Positions 57,915 to 64,000 of a stretch of 64,000 nt of DNA are shown here, piece by piece (positions within the stretch are counted from its first letter, which is position 1; each line of letters starts with the position of its first letter). Below the pieces are notes generated by a model. That model worked only from the letters and a program-made list of their open reading frames with translations. It ran no database searches and was not told the DNA's origin. The stretch comes from Hyaloscypha bicolor E (lineage: Eukaryota > Ascomycota > Leotiomycetes > Helotiales > Hyaloscyphaceae), in assembly GCF_002865645.1 (NCBI RefSeq), contig NW_020194667.1, positions 124,001 through 188,000 on the forward strand. Direction: 5' to 3'. Made by a program: the position numbers and the translations under genes.

Positions 57915-60900
57915 TTCTATAGCTAGCCAATTATATAAAGTCACGTGACTATACGGGTCCGGTATTAATATAAAGCAATTAGTAACTTTATATATAGATA
58001 TAGTATGGTTTTTAGTATAGCTAGTCTAATATATTATATATCTATATATAAATACCTATAATTTCATTATTATAATATAATATATCCTTAATATAAAAAT
58101 CCCTTTATAATCCTAGACTTTTAGGAGTCTCCTCTATACTAAAGGCAAAGTATATAATACTATTTAGGTATTAAACTCAAAAGGCAAAGAATTATAAAGG
58201 CCCTAATAATCATAAGACTTTATAAACTTGAATGGATTTAAGTATTATAAAAGTATTAAATTTAGTAGCCTAACTTTTAAATTATATAAGAACTAATTAA
58301 AGAATATTACTTTAAAGTATTAATTATAAATTTCAAGTATATATATATATTCATAAGGAAATAAGACCTAAAATAGTACTAAGCTAATTATAAGATATAG
58401 GAAAAAGTATATTAGATATTAGGCCTATTTTTTCTTAACTACCTTAACCTTGGCAAATATTTATATATAATTTATTAGACCTTATATAATAGATTTATTT
58501 AGGAGAAGTAAGATTAATTAGCCTAGAAAGTTTAATAATAATAATTAGATTTCTATCCGGGGTAATAAACAGAATACTAGTAGTAGCCCGGGTACCTTGG
58601 GTTTTACTTATAAAGCTAAAGATATTATATCCGTTAATTCTCTATATCTAATAAGGAAGAGAAGTAGTATATTTATATCTCTAATATACCCGTTACTATA
58701 AAGTAATACTTATACGGTTTATAAAATTAACTATAGTTCCTTCTACTAGAGGAAAGGATAGTAAAATTAAAGGAGGATCTAATAGCCTATTACTATTATT
58801 ATTATTATTACTATTAGGATTAGCTTTAGTAGTACTTTTAGTAGTACTTTCTATATTATCTTATAGCTCTTAGAAGTCGGTAAGTAAAGAAGAATCCTGA
58901 TATATATAAGTTAATTAAACCTAAAAACAAAAAAGGATCTATAGAAAAAATAAAGAATAGAAGCCAGAATTAAAGAAGAGAATTATATATATACCTTTAT
59001 TTACCTACCGGTTTATTAGATTCTTTCTTGCTCTTAAAGTCTTATACCTATACTAGTAGGTAATACTTTTCTGGGCTTTCTGGGCCTCCTTAGTCTATTA
59101 TTTAATCTCCTCAAATTACTATATCTTCTAAGCATTTTTTAGCTCTTTACAAGTAATTTTAAAACAGAGATCTTTATATAGAGTTTTTTTCTAAGCATTT
59201 TCTAGCTCTTTATAAGTAATTTCAAGACAAATATCTTTATATAGAGTCTTATTCTAGTATAAAATAAGGAAAATTATTTAGATACCCTTAGGGCCCAGAT
59301 ATATACTATAGTAGGAAAGGTTAAAGATAGTTTAGATAAAACCTGGTAAGACCATAAGTTCCTGGACTCTTTTATTATTAGGACTAGTATAGAATACTAG
59401 TTTATTTATATTATTAATAAATTAATAATAGCAGATAGATTTGCTAATACGGAGAAAGAAGTAAGGGAATAGCTACTAAGAAACTATATTAGAAAAAGTA
59501 AAAAAGACTCGATTATTTATTTTAAATCAAAAGCCACCTATTAAAAAATATCTATTAGAATTCATATAGAGAATCTAGTAAAAGAAATAGGAGAAAACTT
59601 ACTACTGATTTCTTTAGAAAGTTAGATAGTTCTTTGCTTAGTTCTCTAATTCTTTATATTATTAAATACCCACTTATAGAGAACTAGCTATAAAACTATA
59701 GTCTGTAATTCTATAAGACTAGATCCGGCCATATTTTGATTTATAAGACCTTAAAGGGCTCCAGGTAGCCTATTACTAGTATAAGGAGCTATAGCCTAAA
59801 TAGTGGCCTGAGTAACTCTTGCATTTATAGTTTATTAAGCTTATATAGTAGTATAAGTACTACTAGAAAAGTAATTAGGTCAAGTAATATGGCTTGTAGT
59901 AAAAGGAAATATAGAAGGAAGTAGTTATAGGGCTATTAGAGCAGGAGGAGCCTGGAGTAAAATAGAACTAGTACCTAATAGCTATATAGTAATAGTAACT
60001 AGAGAAATAGATATAGTAGATATTTCTAGAAGAAAAGATACGGGATAAGGATACTAAGAAGAGCTAGGGATCTAAAGTATCCCAGATATAAAGAGGGGGG
60101 CAGATACGGACGGAATTCCAGAGCTATAAGGTTTAAGTCTATTAGTATTACTATTCTAGGCAAGTAAAGTAATAGTCTTTATATTATATTTATTATTAGT
60201 AGATTAATAGAACTTATAATATTAGATATTACTATACTAGTATTTGGCTATAGGATATATAATATTAGGGCAGGTTCTAAGAAACGGTAGTACTATTTTA
60301 AGAGATAAGAATTTAAGGATATAGAATATTTATATAGTAAATAAACTTAATAATTCTATTAGTATTATTCTTAAAAGTAAGAAGAGGGTTTCGAAAATAA
60401 TATATTTAATAATAAATAATACCTATCTTAATATATCTAGTTATTTTATAACTAGCTTATTTAATTACCCTATATTATTAGGAATATTACTAATAAAAGG
60501 CCATTCCTGGGTAAAGTCCTAGACTATTAGGAACTATATAGGTATTCTTCTGGCCTATATATTATTTATATATTCTATATTTATTAGGATAACTTATTTA
60601 AGGATCCTATTCCGTATAATAATAGTATTATATCTACTAGTTAGCTTCTCGGACTCTCCTAATATCGGTAGCTACCCTAAGGCTATATATATCCGGACTA
60701 TATATTAGAGCTAGTAGTAAGCTTAAATATATAGTCAATTACCGTTTCTATTAGTATTTCCTATACGAATATCGGCTATATTTATACCATAAGATATAAG
60801 CTTCTAATAGTACTATTCTAGTATTTCTCTCGGTAGAAACTTATTAATATCTATATTAGTATATAAGTAAACTATTTATATAGAGCTATATAAGGTTATA

Positions 60901-62860
60901 TTACTTACCCTAAACTAAATAATTATTAAGAATTATATTATAAAGCTTTATATCTATAGGGCGACCCTAGTATTATGCCTTACCTAAGGGCCTTATATAT
61001 AGTCTAAATAGCTTACTAGCTACTATATTAGGCCTAGATCTGTCTTTTCTAATCCTATAGATATTTCACAAGTCCGCAAACCTATATATCTCGTTTTGGA
61101 TCTACTATATATAAAGTACTAGTAAAATAATCCGGTTCTATAGGTATTAGTAATTATAATTCCCGGTATAAGCTAGTTCCTAAAAGTAGTTCTATATATA
61201 CTAATCGGAATTAGTTATATAATCCGGTACTATAATATAAGATCTAATAGCCTTAATAAAAAGCGGTATAATTATTAGTATCTAATATTTCCTTCTAATA
61301 ATAGAAAGAATAAGAGGCAGATATAGGGAAACGGAATTACTTATATACTACCGGTATAGCTAGCTTTTCTAAAGCTCTTACTACTAGAATTTAACTTACT
61401 AATTCTCGGTACTTTTCCCAGAAATAAAGTAGTCCTCTATATATATAACTAACGGATCGGCTATCTGTAAGAATATAAAGTATACTTTAGTAATAAGGGG
61501 AAGTTTAGAACCTCGATTAGCCCTAAAGAAATAAGGATAGTAGCCTATTTAAGTATAAATCTAAAGATACTACTATATAACTAAATAGGTAATCTAATTA
61601 GAGATTCTAATATATACCCAGATAATATTATATAAATAAGTATTAATACAAGTATATATCTCGATCCCAAATAGTAATAGCTTATTATATCTATTAATTA
61701 ACTAAATCTAGTCCGGCCCAGGTATAATATATTCTCTCTTCTTGAACTATATCTATTATATTTGTAGTATAATTACCTCGGGATCCAAGAGTCATAATAT
61801 TATATATAAGCTCTCCCTATAGATAATAAAATATATTAGTAAATAAGGCCCTAACTTTCCAAGCTAGGGCAAAATAGTAAAGTATAGAAAGACTAACCGG
61901 GTTACTAGTAAACCTTATTAACGGAAGTATATATATAAATACCACTGTCTATAACCTGTAATCCGCCTATTATTTAGCTTACTCTATAGTATTATAAATA
62001 ATTACTTGTTTACTACTTGCCTGTCTATTATAGTTATATGGCAAATGAGACCAAGCTTCTTATATATACGGATAACTCTAGTAATTAAAGCTATATAACC
62101 ATAATCCTTAAGATCCTTAAGTATTTCCTTATCTATATTTCCCAGATAATACAGGATTATAATCTATATATAAAGGAAAGGTATATCTACTATTTGAGTA
62201 TATATTTGGATATTCCATTCTTATAGTCGCTATTGGACCGTATATAGATTAACTGAGATTCTATATAAATCTTTTAATTTATTTATAATTTCTTCTTAAT
62301 TAATATTTATACGAGTCTATTTAGTAATAGCTTTATAATATAGTAATAGATTTATTAAAAGTCATAGTATTATTTTAATGAAATCTACTAAGTTATTTTA
62401 ATAGGGGTTAAGTTCAGGGCATGCTTTACTATCGTAATATACTTTTTAGTAATATAAGCACTAAAAAACTCAAGTAATATTACCCCTATATGATTTTATT
62501 AATTAATTACTAAAAAAAAGTAATTAGCCGGCTTCTCAGTTATTTTAACAGTTTAATTTTCTTATTTCTAATCTCGGGAATATTAAGGAAGTCATTAGAC
62601 CCTGTTAATAGCATTATTCTAGAAGGGCTTATAGCCTATAGTCACCTGACTACAGTAATTTGCAATAAATACTTAATTTTATATTATACTACCCGGCCCA
62701 ATTTTGGTACGATTTCATACGGTAGTATGGGCTCTCACTTCGTTAATTAGACAAGCAAGCAGCCTTACTATTGTTGCATTATCCAAGCCGAAAGTCACGT
62801 ATGGGTACTATACCCCTAATTAGGAATTCTGCCTTGGGGAGGAGGGGGGGGGGGGCGCCA

Positions 62861-62935
62861 GTGCGAAAATCAGAAAATCAGAAAATCACTTTTCGCTTCT
62901 CGGATTTGTCCGCTAGCTAGCTGTGGGCCTCAGTA
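62861..62935 (-). repeat. Right terminal inverted repeat
   Basis: 75 bases in inverted orientation relative to 53912-53992. It is preceded by a G run (62843-62855) and followed by GGCTC. Confidence 0.9.
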
Positions 62936-63158
62936 GGCTCGGTCATACTCTTATCCGGTCCCTCATTTTATCCCGCCAAAATTTTGCGAGGCGACCCCGC
63001 CATACATTCCAGTTCAGAGGAAAATGCACCACATCTAAAGGTACAACAACGCGCCCGGCGTTGCTTTTGCAATTTCAACCTTGCCCTTATGTTTGCAGTG
63101 CCATATTAATTCACTCGCTCACCAGTCTACTCGCATTGTTCCAACATAACCCGGAACA
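62936..63158. promoter_or_regulatory. FGAM synthase upstream region, right target-site copy
   Basis: Only 223 bases of non-repeat sequence separate the transposon from the FGAM synthase ATG. With the element removed, the PQ-loop and FGAM synthase genes would be divergent with about 600 bases between start codons. Confidence 0.6.
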
Positions 63159-64000
63159 ATGGAGTACCTTACCCTACCAGGAGAATCCTGCTACACGCAA
63201 GCAGAAACAGAAAAGCTTAAGAAGGCGATTCTGGCACGAGGTGGTCCGAAAGTACTGAATTTACAGGGCTGCTGGGTACATTATGTCCATTTAGGACAGC
63301 GCGATTCGGTAGGGTTCCTTTCAGAACATGAAATAGCGCCGTGCTGATGGCATATACCATAAACAGGCTGTCCAAGAGAAAATCAAGCAGCTCCTTCCAG
63401 ATACGACCTCTAGCCCAGACATACTCGGAACTGCGAACACCGCACGAAGCCAAATTTACTATGTCACACCACGAAATATCTCTCCTTGGAGTTCCAAAGC
63501 TACCAGCATTGCCCACGTCTGTGGAATTAAGAACCAAGTCCGACGCATCGAGCGAGGCCGTGCGATATCGATTGAATTTGAAGAACCTTTCCAAGGCGGA
63601 AACGAGATATTGTTCAGAGACGCGTTATACGACAGGATGACCGAGAACTTCGGCACAGACGAGCCGAGTCCAGGAAGGATGTTCATTGAGGGACAGCCAT
63701 ATCCCTTGGAACTCATAGACTTGTTCGCGGAAGGGTCTACACCCCTGGAAATATTGAAGGCATACAACACAAAACGAGGTCTGGCACTCGACGAGAACGA
63801 GATGGAATACCTCGTCCAGGCTTACAAGAATCTCGGCAGACAGCCACATGATATTGAGCTTTTTATGTTTGCACAAGTCAATTCCGAGCATTGCAGACAC
63901 AAGCAGTTCAACGCCGATTGGAATATCGACGGCATTGATATGGGCAAGGGCAAGAGTCTTTTCGACATGATCCGGAATACGCATAGAGAAAATCCCCAGT
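63159..64000 (+). CDS. Phosphoribosylformylglycinamidine (FGAM) synthase, 5' part
   Basis: Starts MEYLTLPGESCYTQAE. After an unresolved stretch it continues in one open frame from about 63345: YHKQAVQEKIKQLLPD, YYVTPRNISPWSSKATSIA, VCGIKNQVRRIERGRAIS, LFMFAQVNSEHCRHKQFN, SLFDMIRNTH. These are the N-terminal and linker blocks of the large fungal FGAM synthase (~1350 residues), which converts FGAR, glutamine and ATP to FGAM in purine synthesis. The gene runs off the window. Between ~63265 and ~63345 the start frame ends at TGA (63345-63347) and the downstream frame differs, with no acceptable intron found. One or two indels, an odd intron or sequence error could explain it. Confidence 0.85.

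Larger units (their letters stand above)
53912..62935 (+). mobile_element. 9.0 kb TIR element, RIP-degraded
   Basis: The two ends are inverted copies: TACTGAGGCC at 53912 and its complement ending at 62935, then a 57-bp block identical on both sides (53936-53992 and 62861-62917) containing two and a half copies of a TGATTTTC-type heptad-to-octad repeat. GGCTC flanks both ends, giving a 5-bp duplication. These marks define a class II (DNA) transposon-like unit. The interior is AT-rich with stops in all frames, so no transposase can be read; only a Cys-rich domain relic near the left end is suspected. Superfamily is undetermined. A second, truncated copy lies at 7030-8111. Confidence 0.85.

Overview
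The window comes from a filamentous ascomycete (Pezizomycotina). Genes have short GT-AG introns of about 50-140 nt, and the gene set includes an HET domain, a Zn2Cys6 regulator, a KRE2/MNT1 mannosyltransferase and an MTHFR. Normal-GC gene blocks alternate with very AT-rich, stop-riddled blocks whose copies differ mainly by C-to-T/G-to-A changes, as expected of repeat-induced point mutation (RIP). A Leotiomycete is my guess; nothing in the window proves it.

Layout: 1-8111 is a decayed region (RIP-degraded relic, HET-domain gene, CorA-like pseudogene, transposon end fragment). 8112-18741 is a 10.6 kb gene-free stretch of normal GC with simple repeats, upstream of a 982-aa Zn2Cys6 regulator (18742-21787). 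23136-35274 holds a WDR83/MORG1 homologue, an FAD monooxygenase, a dead acyl-CoA ligase, an aquaporin with altered NPA boxes, a LovD-like esterase/acyltransferase and a dead alpha/beta hydrolase. 35643-44972 is housekeeping: GT15 mannosyltransferase, gamma-tubulin complex component, aromatic-type aminotransferase and MTHFR. 46513-50841 is the most unusual locus. 52562-53530 is a PQ-loop membrane protein. 53912-62935 is a 9 kb RIP-degraded element with terminal inverted repeats and a 5-bp target duplication. The window ends inside the purine-biosynthesis enzyme FGAM synthase (63159 onward).

The standout is the minus-strand gene 46513-50841. One short first exon and one C-terminal exon enclose 14 tandem, diverged cassette exons. 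Each is phase 1-1, most are 51-57 codons (six are exactly 56), and each encodes a version of the same fungal Myb/SANT-like domain. Every cassette can join exon 1 and the last exon without a stop. Joining all in series creates a TAG between cassettes 9 and 10. Cassette donor sites are weak, while the outer donor (GTATGT) and outer branch site (GCTAAC) are strong, and all 15 introns share a pyrimidine-rich element. This looks like an arthropod-style alternative exon cluster in a fungus, for a putative DNA-binding protein. It is inferred from sequence only; no transcript data were available.

All splice coordinates were worked out by hand from frame, GT-AG sites and expected protein continuity.
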